From Caballeronia megalochromosomata (GTDB lineage: Bacteria > Pseudomonadota > Gammaproteobacteria > Burkholderiales > Burkholderiaceae): a DNA stretch of 64,000 nucleotides. The notes under the pieces were generated by a model. The model worked only from the letters and a program-made list of their open reading frames with translations, was not told the origin of the DNA and ran no database searches. The translations under genes and the position numbers were made by a program. The DNA lies in assembly GCA_001580565.1 (NCBI GenBank), contig LRBF01000060.1, positions 1 to 64,000 on the forward strand, written 5' to 3'. Positions 53,274 through 61,246 of the stretch are shown here, in pieces (within the stretch, counting starts at the first letter, position 1; each line of letters starts with the position of its first letter).

Positions 53274-53618
53274 ATGCACGACGCAGAAGTCGCTGCGACG
53301 CTGCTGAATAGGTGGCAACGAAGCAATCGGTCCGATGGTTCTACTTCGGCCGTCGACCTTCTACGAGAAGGAGGACTCTCCTTCAAACGTTATGCTGGTG
53401 TGTGCACGGATACATCAGACGAGTTCATCGACGGCGTCGAGATTGAATGCCTCACTTTCAGCGACGGCTCACGGGCTTTGCGCATGAAGCCCCGGGGGGC
53501 AATAGACAGTTCGATAGGATGGGCCTCCGTCGCTCCTTCGCATCACCATGACGATGAGGCTAGGCACGAGACGGACACCGGCGCCTCATTTGCTCTGACC
53601 TACAGCGACCCAATGTAA
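53274..53618 (+). CDS. hypothetical protein
   Basis: 114 residues from ATG at 53274, directly after TTGGAGCAAAGC. HDAEVAATLLNRWQRSNRSD, then LLREGGLSFKRYAGVCTDTS, DEFIDGVEIECLTFSDGSRA and a His-rich SHHHDDEARHETDTG segment near the end. The VEIECLTFSDGSRALRMKP part looks like paired beta strands. No known family; the His cluster may bind metal. Single gene upstream of the acetyltransferase gene (235 bases). Confidence 0.65.
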   Translation: MHDAEVAATLLNRWQRSNRSDGSTSAVDLLREGGLSFKRYAGVCTDTSDEFIDGVEIECLTFSDGSRALRMKPRGAIDSSIGWASVAPSHHHDDEARHETDTGASFALTYSDPM

Positions 53619-53852
53619 TTTCGGAATAAAGCTGCGACCTCACCGAAACAGCGGCGGCGCAGGTTCACCTGCTTACTGCAAAAAATTGCGGACGCTCCGA
53701 GACAGGGCGAACCGCGAGTGAGCTAACGAGGCTAGCGCTTGACGCGACGGCAGACGGCCGTGATACGAGTCGGTGCTCGGGAACCCGCAATCGCCAACGA
53801 GCCGGCTTGGCCTCCGACTTGCTGTGGTCGAGAGGACTTCAGGGAGAGGCGA

Positions 53853-54329
53853 ATGACTCACTCATCCATTGCGGTAACCATCAAGCGCGAGGACCCGGCG
53901 TCGCATGACGGACAAGTCTTGCTTGATGAGCTTAGTGCCATGCTAACGGTGTTTTCGGGCGACGGAGGGCAGTCGCGATTCCACATCGCCGACTTTCGGT
54001 CGTCGAACGGCATGTTCTATGTTGCTCGTAGCACGCTTGGAGAACCTCTTGGATGCGGAGCGTTCTGGCATTTCGACACGCGCACAGCAGAGCTTAAAAG
54101 AATTTACAGTCGGCCAGGTGCGTCTGGTGTCGGCAAAGCTATTCTCGAGCAGCTAGAGGTCGACGCGGCAGCCTCGGGCTACAGAAGATTGGTGCTGGAG
54201 ACGCGCGCGGTGAACAAGCGCGCGATTCGATTTTATGAGCGCAATGGGTTCACGCCAATCCAGCGATATGGAGCGTATATGGGGCAGCCTGACGCATGTT
54301 GTTTCGAGAAGATGGTTGTCCCGAGGTAG
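53853..54329 (+). CDS. GNAT-family N-acetyltransferase
   Basis: 158 residues from ATG at 53853 with GGGAGAGGCGA upstream. GNAT fold: FYVARSTLGEPLGCGAFWHF, ELKRIYSRPGASGVGKAILE (acetyl-CoA loop, with SGVGKAI in place of the usual RGxGxG/A), and RRLVLETRAVNKRAIRFYER followed by NGFTPIQRYGAY. The RGVGKA-like loop begins with Ser rather than Arg, a small departure from the consensus. Substrate unknown; this type often acts on small molecules, amino acids or polyamines. Single gene. Confidence 0.9.
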   Translation: MTHSSIAVTIKREDPASHDGQVLLDELSAMLTVFSGDGGQSRFHIADFRSSNGMFYVARSTLGEPLGCGAFWHFDTRTAELKRIYSRPGASGVGKAILEQLEVDAAASGYRRLVLETRAVNKRAIRFYERNGFTPIQRYGAYMGQPDACCFEKMVVPR

Positions 54330-54423
54330 GTCGTCGGTGCAGCTTGCGTCGGTCAACTGACGGCTGACGACGCGCGAGAACTCGTGAGCGAAGCGCGCGT
54401 CACGCTTATAAGCCGAACGGTCC

Positions 54424-54928
54424 TCATGCGCCACTCGGGTTCTTCGACTTGCGTAGGAGGCTCACCTGTCCGTTGCGCTCAAGAATGGCCGCCTCAACGT
54501 CCTCGAGTCCGGCTGTATGCAGTTCTTGTCTCGCGGTCTCGAAGACATCGGTCTTCGTGATGAGCGCAGCCGACATTTCGCTATCGTTGAACTTGCCGTT
54601 TTTGAAGACCTCCCTCTCTGCGCCGACCAAGAAGCGCTCTAACTTCGGCGAACGCACGCATGCCCATGCAAGCACGCGATGTATCAGCACTATAGCGAGC
54701 GAAGCACACACGGTCGGGATGGCAGGCGAAGCGCCGACGATGACACGGCTCAAGGTCGCGCCGAGCAGAATCGCGACAACATAGTCGAAAGGCGAACGCT
54801 GTCCAAATGAACGCCGTCCCGCGATGCGGATAAAAATCAGAGCCCCGAAGAAGACTGCAAGCGCGCGTGCCGACATTTGAAGGGCGTCGAGGTCGCGCCC
54901 TTCGCCGTAAAGTGATAAGCAGACTCAT
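54424..54928 (-). pseudogene. DUF421 membrane protein with frameshifted N-terminus
   Basis: The main frame from ATG 54876 gives 150 residues: SARALAVFFGALIFIRIAGR and FGQRSPFDYVVAILLGATLS (two helices), then a soluble YetF-like domain with LERFLVGAEREVFKNGKFND and LHTAGLEDVEAAILERNGQV. The ATG at 54876 has no ribosome site and cuts the family N-terminus. The perfect site GGGAGGAACGG lies before ATG 54928, whose frame reads SLLITL and then goes off; in the DUF421 frame the codons just before 54876 read LYGEGRDLDALQ. So one indel splits start from body. Either a fresh pseudogene or a sequencing error. Confidence 0.8.
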
Positions 54929-55001
54929 CCGTTCCTCCCAGTCGACAAGCGCTGGCGGAGCGCACTGTCGAGTATGCCCTTTCATTGCCGTGCAAGCCGA
55001 G

Positions 55002-55595
55002 TCAGCTAACGGGCTCCCGATAGCCTGGAAGCCCTAGAGCGCTTTTGCTCTTCGCCAGGTCCACCGCCTTTTGAATGAGCGAATTGAACTCCTCGTCGCT
55101 GTGAGGGAGCGGAAGTTGATGCCGGAAGAAGTCGGCCCATCTGAATTCCTCGAGAGGAACTGAAGTCTTCTCATAGCCTCCGGCGTCGCGCACCGACGCT
55201 GATAGACTGCGAAATTCATCGTCTTCAAGGTCCCAAATGTGCTCGGGCATTGCGGAAAAAGTAACGCGCTGTCCAAGGGCGTTGTATGGATAGGTCCAGC
55301 GGTTGTTCTCAAGAGTAAGCCAGAACTCCGCCAGCGATAGGCTCGAAAGGTCTTGGACAAGAATGACCGGCGCGCTCTTCACTTTGACCTGCCAGAGCGC
55401 GGCGGCAACGTGATGATGGTCGATGACAAAAGGCACTTCATCCGGACCATACACGACAGGAATCGGCTTCTCTGTGATGGCCATGTCCAAGTCATGACCT
55501 TTCAACTGCGCGTAAGCTTCGGTTTTTTGGCGAACTTCACGCAGACCATGCGTGAGTTGTGTCGGGCGGAGTCGGTCGATTTTCAGCATTTTCAT
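55002..55595 (-). CDS. ParB-like protein (PF08857 type)
   Basis: 197 residues from ATG at 55595 with GGAGGAGAAA. Opening KIDRLRPTQLTHGLREVRQK is diagnostic of the ParBc_2 family, and the core has VVYGPDEVPFVIDHHHVAAA, with the IDHHH(V/L)AAAL motif. Then LEEFRWADFFRHQLPLPHSD. No helix-turn-helix is seen, so it is not a partition protein; the family is a putative nuclease or kinase-like ParB/sulfiredoxin fold of unproven role. Its spacing (over 70 bases from the DUF421 start) leaves it a single gene. Confidence 0.88.
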   Translation of the reverse strand: MKMLKIDRLRPTQLTHGLREVRQKTEAYAQLKGHDLDMAITEKPIPVVYGPDEVPFVIDHHHVAAALWQVKVKSAPVILVQDLSSLSLAEFWLTLENNRWTYPYNALGQRVTFSAMPEHIWDLEDDEFRSLSASVRDAGGYEKTSVPLEEFRWADFFRHQLPLPHSDEEFNSLIQKAVDLAKSKSALGLPGYREPVS

Positions 55596-56009
55596 TTTCT
55601 CCTCCAGTCTCTGAGGCGCGGCGATTCGTGACGCCCGTCCAGAACATCACCGTGGTCCTCGAAGGTGTCACGCAAAGTTTGCGCCCAGAGAGAAATAGCC
55701 GACGGTCGGACGCCTCATTGGAAAGCCCGCCGTTTCCAACGTGTTTGTTGGGGAGCAATTCAGAGGTTTCGCCAACAACTGCGGCTCGCCAGTTGACGGA
55801 ACAGAAGCGGGCGTGAAGTTCGCTTTGCAGGAACTCGTGCCGCCATGGGAGATGGGACCGCTGTTTTCCGTGGTTGAAGTTTCGAAGCCGTCGAAAGTCA
55901 AGCACGTCAATCTCCCAAGACTTCTTTCAGCATCCACGCCTATCCGCGCGTTGCTGGATTCCCCCCAGCACGCAGTGACGCCACATCCCCGTTACTAACT
56001 CGCTAGACG
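55596..56009. other. intergenic, nothing recognised
   Basis: About 410 bases with no supported gene. Open frames on both strands lack ribosome sites. It must carry the promoter of the ParB-like gene on the minus strand. Confidence 0.4.
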
Positions 56010-56144
56010 TCAGTATTGGCCGTAGAAAACGAGCAACAGCGATAGGAGGACTTTAAGAAGAGCGTAGCCGGCGAGCCCGAAAACGACCGCGCCTACCAGC
56101 GTCAAGACGAGAGCAACGAGTCGGTCGGTCATCGATACCTTCAT
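56010..56144 (-). CDS. 44-residue single-span membrane protein
   Basis: ATG at 56144 stands 7-8 bases after GGAGGG, a strong ribosome site. The whole product is one or two membrane helices: TDRLVALVLTLVGAVVFGLA, then GYALLKVLLSLLLVFYGQY. It has no Cys and almost no charge after the N-terminus. Small inner membrane proteins like this often modulate larger membrane partners. No partner is obvious. Although short, the ribosome site and composition make it convincing. Confidence 0.75.
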   Translation of the reverse strand: MKVSMTDRLVALVLTLVGAVVFGLAGYALLKVLLSLLLVFYGQY

Positions 56145-56319
56145 ATTTCTTCCCTCCGCGCCTCTCATCACATTCGAAGGCGCACATGTCCGTCGCTCCC
56201 GAGAGTGGTCGCTACTGTATAGCTGGTGCTTGCAAGTCTCTGCGCACCCGAGCGAAAGCCGTCTTCTGTCAGCGCTGAGATTACTGCGGACCAACGACTC
56301 AGACCAAGTACTCCGACGG

Positions 56320-56550
56320 TCATTCGCCGTTCGGCTCTCTCAGGCGCTCAATGCGCAGGTATCGCCTTACGGCTTCGAAGGCGGTGACAGGAGAAGACTG
56401 TTCAGCGATTCCAAACTTCAGCGCTGGGTCACGTTTGGTCGCTTTCTCGATTGCGTGTCGAGCAGTGTCTCGCTCGACGTCGGGCGGAAGGACGAGCGCG
56501 GCCCCGTTCGGCAGTCGAAGCAGAAGTTCGCAAATTTCGTCTGTGTTCAC
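56320..56550 (-). CDS. 76-residue protein coupled to the Hfq-like gene
   Basis: GTG start at 56550 overlaps the Hfq-like stop (GTGA), with GGAGG 6-7 bases upstream inside the Hfq-like gene. Product: NTDEICELLLRLPNGAALVL, then PPDVERDTARHAIEKATKRD, FGIAEQSSPVTAFEAVRRYL, RIERLREPNGE. It looks like a small alpha/beta protein. The coupling says it is made in step with the Hfq-like protein, so it may bind it or modify its RNA activity. No family recognised. A longer upstream frame (to 56709) is out of keeping with the overlap. Confidence 0.8.
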   Translation of the reverse strand: MNTDEICELLLRLPNGAALVLPPDVERDTARHAIEKATKRDPALKFGIAEQSSPVTAFEAVRRYLRIERLREPNGE

Positions 56551-56822
56551 GGCTGGCCTCCGGGCGAACGCCGTCTCGGTCGGTCCGTGGGAACGCGCGT
56601 CGGAGAGACCGGAAGAGCGTGCTGCTCGATGACTGTGGAGACCGCGTTCTTGTACACCATTTGGACGCCCGACGGAGACTGTACGGATAGTACAAACTTG
56701 TCGAACCATGCGATAACGCCCGAGAGCTTGATGCCGTTAACGAGGAACACCCAGACTGGCGTTTGGTTGGTCACCAGCGAATTCAGGAAATCGAACTGCA
56801 CATCTGCTTTTCCTCGTTCCAC
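56547..56822 (-). CDS. divergent Hfq-like RNA-binding protein
   Basis: 91 residues from GTG at 56822, chosen because AAGGAGG lies five bases upstream; the frame extends to TTG 56888 with no good site. It aligns with E. coli Hfq: VQFDFLNSLVTNQTPVWVFL (for [20 protein letters not shown]), VNGIKLSGVIAWFDKFVLSV and VQMVYKNAVSTVIEQ. Kept are Gln8-, Phe42- and Lys56-equivalents; changed are Asp9 to Phe, Gln41 to Lys, and His57 of YKHA to Asn. There is one extra residue before the Sm2 motif and a 20-residue Pro/Arg tail. Hence an Hfq paralogue with altered RNA choice, coupled to the next gene. Confidence 0.9.
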   Translation of the reverse strand: MERGKADVQFDFLNSLVTNQTPVWVFLVNGIKLSGVIAWFDKFVLSVQSPSGVQMVYKNAVSTVIEQHALPVSPTRVPTDRPRRRSPGGQP

Positions 56823-56977
56823 GCTGGCCTCCTTATTCTCGAAGGCTGATATGAACTTCGCCGCTGCGAGCCGTGCCTTCTGTAGCAAAAGGTCGGGCTC
56901 CTATGACCGGAACTTCGCCCAAGACTGCTCCTGGAGTGAGGCCGGCCGGGCTACGCAGAGAACGCCACGACCGGATG

Positions 56978-57253
56978 TCAGAACTCGGAGGAATCCGCAT
57001 CATCCGCCCATGGACTGTCATTCGGCAGGCCAGGCGGACGAAGCGGTCGAGTAGTGTCTACGCCGGCCATCTGCAAGACTTCATCAATATGACGCAGCTC
57101 GTGGCTGAAGTCGAGCGGCCACGTGGAGCAGTTCTCATCGTCGCCGATGACGGTCACCCCGTGATAAATCGTGAGTGCATAGCGCGCGAGAAGCAATGCG
57201 TCAACGAACCCGGCTTCGCGTTCAGCCTGTTTGAGGAATGTGTTGGCTTTCAT
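56978..57253 (-). CDS. hypothetical protein
   Basis: 91 residues from ATG at 57253 with GGAGG seven bases upstream. KANTFLKQAEREAGFVDALL, LARYALTIYHGVTVIGDDEN, CSTWPLDFSHELRHIDEVLQ. Helical N-terminus, then a strand-like VTVIGDD. The C-terminus is Pro/Asp-rich. No family recognised. It is upstream of the Hfq-like gene on the same strand (155 bases), so it might share a transcript with it. Confidence 0.6.
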   Translation of the reverse strand: MKANTFLKQAEREAGFVDALLLARYALTIYHGVTVIGDDENCSTWPLDFSHELRHIDEVLQMAGVDTTRPLRPPGLPNDSPWADDADSSEF

Positions 57254-57351
57254 GGAGGCACCTCCGGTCGTCAACATTCTGCAAATGGCGCGCCCGAATC
57301 TACTTGCCGTTTCTTGGAGAAGTTGCCGCTCGCAAATCCGCGATAAGGGTT

Positions 57352-57420
57352 TATACTTAATTCATCTCCTCCATGTCTCCGATATGGATTCAGCCCGCCA
57401 ATCAGCGGGCTTCTTTATTG
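57352..57420 (+). ncRNA. candidate small RNA ending in an intrinsic terminator
   Basis: A plus-strand intrinsic terminator at 57392-57411 (AGCCCGC-CAATCA-GCGGGCT, followed by TCTTTATT) has no plus-strand gene upstream for about 2.9 kb. A possible -10 box TATACT lies at 57352; the -35 is poor (TTGCCG, spacing 23). A transcript of about 60 bases from here to the terminator would fit a small RNA, close to an Hfq-like gene. The terminator is well supported; the promoter is not. Confidence 0.4.
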
Positions 57421-57674
57421 GTCTTTTGTCTGCCCCCGCGAGCCCGGAGCCATCAGGCCTTCCTACTCGCAGCGTGGGGTATTGGGCGGAAAGAGAAGCG
57501 CCGCGCTTAGCGCCCGCGTGTCGTCGGGTCGAGCATGAGCGGGGAATCCGAGACGCAGGACTATTCCAAAACGTGCCTGTCCGCTAAGCTCGGTCATTCA
57601 CGCGCCAACCGACTGACGTCTGTTCAGTTCCGCCTTCCCTGGCTCGCCGCCAGTTCATTTTCGAAGGAACGACT

Positions 57675-58064
57675 ATGCATCCAACTCCGGCAGAAGAAAG
57701 CATCCGACATCTTGCATACCTCCTCTGGGAAGCAGACGGCCGACCCCACGGCCGCGACGAACATTACTGGCATTTGGCGTCGACTCGTCTTCGACACGAG
57801 ACAACTCCAGTGACCTCGTCTTTTGCTGCATCGGATGCACCTCCTACCAAGACGGAAAAGGCGCCGAGGAAGAAAGCTGTGCCGAGGGAAGGAACCAGCC
57901 AAAGTACAGTGAAGGCCAGCAAGAAAACGTCGGACGGGAAGACGAAGAACTCGAGAGAAGCGGCTCACAGTCTGGCGTCGAGAAAAGAAGGCGGTGCGAA
58001 AGCCCAGGTGCAAGGCAAGAAGTCGCCTGGCGGGGCCGGCTCAGGCAAGCAGCGCGAGGCATAG
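57675..58064 (+). CDS. DUF2934 domain protein with disordered tail
   Basis: 129 residues from ATG at 57675. The N-terminal 36 residues match DUF2934: IRHLAYLLWEADGRPHGRDE followed by HYWHLAS. The rest is a Lys/Ala/Ser-rich, low-complexity tail (KTEKAPRKKAVPREGTSQST, ASKKTSDGKTKNSREAAHSL, GKKSPGGAGSGKQREA) that could bind nucleic acids. DUF2934 proteins of beta-proteobacteria are widespread and uncharacterised. Single gene. Confidence 0.85.
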   Translation: MHPTPAEESIRHLAYLLWEADGRPHGRDEHYWHLASTRLRHETTPVTSSFAASDAPPTKTEKAPRKKAVPREGTSQSTVKASKKTSDGKTKNSREAAHSLASRKEGGAKAQVQGKKSPGGAGSGKQREA

Positions 58065-58406
58065 GCGTCGAAGACCTCCAACGCAGCTCTCGACAGTCGG
58101 TTGGCGTTGAGCGTCGCAGCGCGGTTCACTCTTTGGTGGTTTGCTTGACGGCCATGTGTCGAGATGCTCGTTCGAGTCTATAGCGACCGGCGTCGTCGCG
58201 CGCGAGTCGACCGTCCTTCCTTTGTCGAGCGCGGGCGCGTCAGGGTGGGCGACCCGGCCCGTGGGTTGGCCCGACAAATCAAGTCGAGTGCACCTGCAAC
58301 GAGACAATCCCAATAACGCCCGCAGTACAGAAGTTATCAAGTGCGGCGCGGCCCACGCTCTGGTTCACGGGTGCTCTTTGAGCTATCCGCAAGCGCGCCG
58401 CCCCGC
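58065..58406. other. intergenic, nothing recognised
   Basis: About 340 bases, GC-rich, without a supported gene or a clear hairpin. It ends at the stop of a minus-strand gene fragment. Confidence 0.4.
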
Positions 58407-58610
58407 TCACTGCGATGCATGGAGGCGGTGCAAGTTTCCTTCTGAATCCATGTAGACTAGCGAACACCAATGAGCGGTACCGCCAGCTTTGGAGGTCCAG
58501 TCCTCCTCCAAACAGTACTTCCCGTCATCCGTAATGGACCATCTGCCGGTTGCTTTGCTGACAGTCGCAGCCTTCGCGTCGGGGCGCGGATTCCGGAGAA
58601 TTGCCTGAGC
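58407..58610 (-). pseudogene. C-terminal fragment of a Cys/Trp-rich secreted-type protein
   Basis: The minus-strand frame ending at 58407 reads SKATGRWSITDDGKYCLEED, WTSKAGGTAHWCSLVYMDSE and GNLHRLHASQ, a convincing protein end with the W-x-DDGKYC...W...WC pattern of small exported proteins (similar to DUF995-type ends). There is no start codon in this frame before the upstream stop near 58632, so the N-terminal half and signal peptide are missing. I read it as a 5'-truncated relic. The family name is a guess from memory. Confidence 0.6.
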
Positions 58611-59026
58611 CGTCCGGGATTGTTCACCCAGCGTTGAACGGCGTCATACTGTCGGTTTACTGTAAAGGTGAATTCTGCACTGCAGAGTATTGTAGTTCGG
58701 CATCCGTTATCGTGACGGAATGCACACTGAACCGGGGCGAGTTGCCTGTGTCGCAGGAACTGCTGGACCGCCTGCCTCGACTGTCAGACTGGTACAACAT
58801 CAATGACGACTTCTGGCCTGAGCCGGAACGCAATAACAAATTGGATTGGCCTGCAACGATGCGTGGCTTCGGAACCTCGCAGAAGGGGCAGGGTGAAGAC
58901 GTCATCGATGAGGTTGCTGTTTGTGTGCTGAAAGTCGGTGTAGCTGACGCCGCAACCGGCGTCCGAGCCGCCATGCTCCCAGAAAGCCGCACGCGCGGCG
59001 TCGACGGCGACACCGCGACGCGATAG
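58601..59026 (+). CDS. doubtful hypothetical protein
   Basis: 141 residues from a TTG start with GGAGAA before it. The middle part (SQELLDRLPRLSDWYNINDD, FWPEPERNNKLDWPATMRGF) looks protein-like, while both ends do not. It overlaps the 5' edge of the fragment on the other strand. It could be a remnant, a real gene with misplaced start, or chance. No family. Confidence 0.3.
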   Translation: MPEPSGIVHPALNGVILSVYCKGEFCTAEYCSSASVIVTECTLNRGELPVSQELLDRLPRLSDWYNINDDFWPEPERNNKLDWPATMRGFGTSQKGQGEDVIDEVAVCVLKVGVADAATGVRAAMLPESRTRGVDGDTATR

Positions 59027-59089
59027 AAACGCGGCTCAGGTCCACCTATGGCCGGCCCAAATGGCTGACGCCACACATTGACCCTGGTC

Positions 59090-59899
59090 TCACGCCGAAA
59101 AAACGATAGTCGCGGCTTCAGCCGGCGGCGCCGTCGTCGTAGAGGTGACGGTTCGGGAAGTCGACTTGCGAGCAGAAGCCTTCTTTGCAGCGAGGGATGA
59201 CTTTGCCGGAGCCTTCGTCGCAGCCTTCTTGACGCCTGCTGGCTTTTTCGACGTCGCGACCTTCTTGGCACCAACCTTCTTGCTCGCAGCGCTGGCTTTC
59301 GATGTGGCCTTCAACTTGGTCGACTTGCTCGTCGCGGGCGAATCCGACGAGGCGGCAGGAGCACTCTCAATCAGGAACTTGGTCCGGTCCTTGGCAGAGG
59401 CCAGCCACGCAGGTGCGGGACCGCGACCGCTCCATGTCAGCCCGGACTTGGGGTCCCGGTATTTTGCAGGCAGCGCACCTTTTGATTGCACTTTGCTAGC
59501 GGGAGTCTTTCCGCTGGGCGCACCGACAGGTCTTCCTGAAGACGCGGTACCGACTCCGTCGATGAAGAATTTCGTCCGGTCTTTCACGTCTTTAATCCAA
59601 GCGGGCGGTCGAGCATGGCCGCTCCACGTCTCACCGGTTTTTGGATTCAAGTATTTCGCGGGCAACTTTCCTTTGGTGGCGATTGGCGCCTTGGAGCCTC
59701 GACCGACTGTAACGCGACCGTTGGCCTTGGCGTCTCTTTTTGCTTTTGCTCTGGCTTCGATGTCTGCGGTAGTAAGCCCGTGTTTGAGCATCAATTCGCG
59801 AATTTGGTCGACGGCGGCTTGTGCTTGCTTTGCAAGAATGGTCTCCGCTTGCGCCTGAAGCTTTTTCATACGGGCCTGAATGTTCTCAAGGGTAGTCAT
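59090..59899 (-). CDS. H-NS family protein with two DNA-binding domains and H1-like tail
   Basis: 269 residues from ATG at 59899 (GGAGGAGAAC upstream). Residues 1-60 form the coiled oligomerisation part (LENIQARMKKLQAQAETILA). Two H-NS C-terminal domains follow: KYLNPKTGETWSGHARPPAW with KDRTKFFI, and KYRDPKSGLTWSGRGPAPAW with KDRTKFLI. The last 110 residues are a Lys/Ala/Ser/Thr-rich tail like histone H1 (SKASAASKKVGAKKVATSKK, KSSLAAKKASARKS). Classic H-NS proteins have one such domain. It probably silences or compacts AT-rich acquired DNA; single gene unit. Confidence 0.93.
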   Translation of the reverse strand: MTTLENIQARMKKLQAQAETILAKQAQAAVDQIRELMLKHGLTTADIEARAKAKRDAKANGRVTVGRGSKAPIATKGKLPAKYLNPKTGETWSGHARPPAWIKDVKDRTKFFIDGVGTASSGRPVGAPSGKTPASKVQSKGALPAKYRDPKSGLTWSGRGPAPAWLASAKDRTKFLIESAPAASSDSPATSKSTKLKATSKASAASKKVGAKKVATSKKPAGVKKAATKAPAKSSLAAKKASARKSTSRTVTSTTTAPPAEAATIVFSA

Positions 59900-60172
59900 G
59901 TTCTCCTCCGTGTGGTAGCACAAGGAACTATGACACAGCATTCTTGAAAAGAGTACCGAAACACCTTTGCTTGTATCGGGAGCCCAATCAGTTTATTCCC
60001 GGGGGCGAGAGGAGATTTTTGAGGAGCGAGATACGGGAAGGGGGCGGAAGCCACAGAGAAGGGGGCGTCGGTATTCGACTTCCATAAATCGACACACGGC
60101 GAAGAAGCCTGGCGAGCTCAAAGCCGGACGCACACGCAACGGCAATCAGACCAGCCTTCTTCGTCTCAAGGA
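59900..60172. promoter_or_regulatory. upstream region of the H-NS gene
   Basis: About 270 bases between the H-NS start and the stop of the PsiF-repeat gene, both minus strand. It should hold the H-NS promoter. No hairpin with a T-run was identified for the PsiF gene end. Confidence 0.4.
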
Positions 60173-60496
60173 TTACTTGCCGGCATCAGCCTCACACTTT
60201 TTCATAAACGACGATTTCGCAGCGCCCGCGAGTGGCTTGCCGTCTTTTCCGACCGCTTTGCTCGCACATGCAGCGGAGACATTGCTCTTGTTGCCAGCTT
60301 CGCACTTCTTGATGAAGGAGGTCTTAGCAGCGCCGGCCAGCGGTTTTCCGTTCTTATCGATTGCCTGGGCCTCACAACTCGACCCTGCGGCCATGGGCGC
60401 GGGTTTGGCGGTCGCGGCGGCAGGTGCGGACGTTTGGGCGCACGCGATTCCGACCGAGAAGCATGTTGCCACAGCGACTGCGATAATCTTGTTCAT
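60173..60496 (-). CDS. PsiF-repeat exported protein
   Basis: 107 residues from ATG at 60496 with CGGAGAATC. Signal peptide KIIAVAVATCFSVGIACAQT, then an Ala/Pro linker and two PsiF repeats (PF07769): EAQAIDKNGKPLAGAAKTSF with KKCEA, and SKAVGKDGKPLAGAAKSSFM with KKCEAD. Each repeat has the K-G-K-P-L-A-G-A-A-K-x-S-F core and paired Cys. In E. coli PsiF is induced by phosphate starvation; a PhoU homologue is also present in this window but 36 kb away. Function unknown. Confidence 0.92.
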   Translation of the reverse strand: MNKIIAVAVATCFSVGIACAQTSAPAAATAKPAPMAAGSSCEAQAIDKNGKPLAGAAKTSFIKKCEAGNKSNVSAACASKAVGKDGKPLAGAAKSSFMKKCEADAGK

Positions 60497-60845
60497 AGCG
60501 ATTCTCCGGGAAAAGTAAGGCTGTGCGCCTTGCTTGATTAACGCCCGGAGAGCTGCGACGTTGACGTCAGTCCATAGGAATTGTTGTTGCAGCGCCGTAT
60601 CGGCCGCTCTCTCGCGGCTCTACTCACAGCCTCAAGTGAAGCGCTGGTCGCAAAGGACAGAGCGGTTGAAAAACGCTCCTAAGGGAGCGAAGCAATGACA
60701 GGTAGGGTGTTTCCCTAGCGTCTTCGACGGTCTCTTGAAACTGCATCACAGACGCGGGGATAGAATCGTTCCATGCCCGCTATGGCAGTTTTGGCGTTCA
60801 GAAGGTGAGTCGCAACGGGTGTCTACTAAGGATTGGGAGGAGACC
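60497..60845. other. intergenic, divergent promoters
   Basis: About 350 bases between the PsiF-repeat gene and the lipoprotein gene, transcribed away from each other. It contains no supported gene. Confidence 0.45.
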
Positions 60846-61145
60846 ATGGCGCCGATGACGGCAAGCCGCTTGGTCGTGTCGATTTGTCTGGCGGCCCTCA
60901 TGTCTGCGTGTACCGTCGCGCCTGGCGTGGCGACCAAGAAGCCAACCGAGGGAACCGCGAAGGTTCGCGCTGCGATAGAGAGCGCAGTCGCGTCATCAGA
61001 CTCGGAGCTGACAAAAGACAGTCCGACGTCAAATGGTCGTCGGCAGACAACCATTCAATGCGACACCGTTGGAAGCATGTTCGTTTGCACGCAAGGCGAG
61101 GCAATCTGCTGGTGGAATCGTCGTACGGGATACGGCTGCAACTGA
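60846..61145 (+). CDS. small lipoprotein
   Basis: 99 residues from ATG at 60846 behind GGGAGGAGACC. The N-terminus is a lipoprotein signal: RLVVSICLAALMSACTVAPG, with the lipobox LMSAC and Cys as residue 19. The mature part has KVRAAIESAVASSDSELTKD, then TTIQCDTVGSMFVCTQGEAI with three Cys and a C-terminal WNRRTGYGCN. It should sit in the outer membrane with disulfides. Single gene; convergent with the receiver gene downstream. No family recognised. Confidence 0.8.
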   Translation: MAPMTASRLVVSICLAALMSACTVAPGVATKKPTEGTAKVRAAIESAVASSDSELTKDSPTSNGRRQTTIQCDTVGSMFVCTQGEAICWWNRRTGYGCN

Positions 61146-61246
61146 CGGCAGGTTACTTTTATAAGTATGTCGCGACTAGGCTCCGGGAACGCGATGTTTC
61201 GACCCGAATCGATTCGCTGAGGAATCCGTCCCGAGGAAACTCCCTA

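Noticed and set aside
55002..55595. Chromosome or plasmid partition protein ParB
   Set aside because: Only the ParBc_2-type core with the HHH motif is present; no helix-turn-helix, no parA and no parS-like sites were seen nearby.
56230..57054. A 274-codon plus-strand frame
   Set aside because: Antisense to the Hfq-like gene, its coupled gene and the next gene, all of which have good ribosome sites.
58657..59274. A 205-codon minus-strand frame
   Set aside because: Overlaps the H-NS gene in another frame and is extremely Arg/Ser/Pro-rich.
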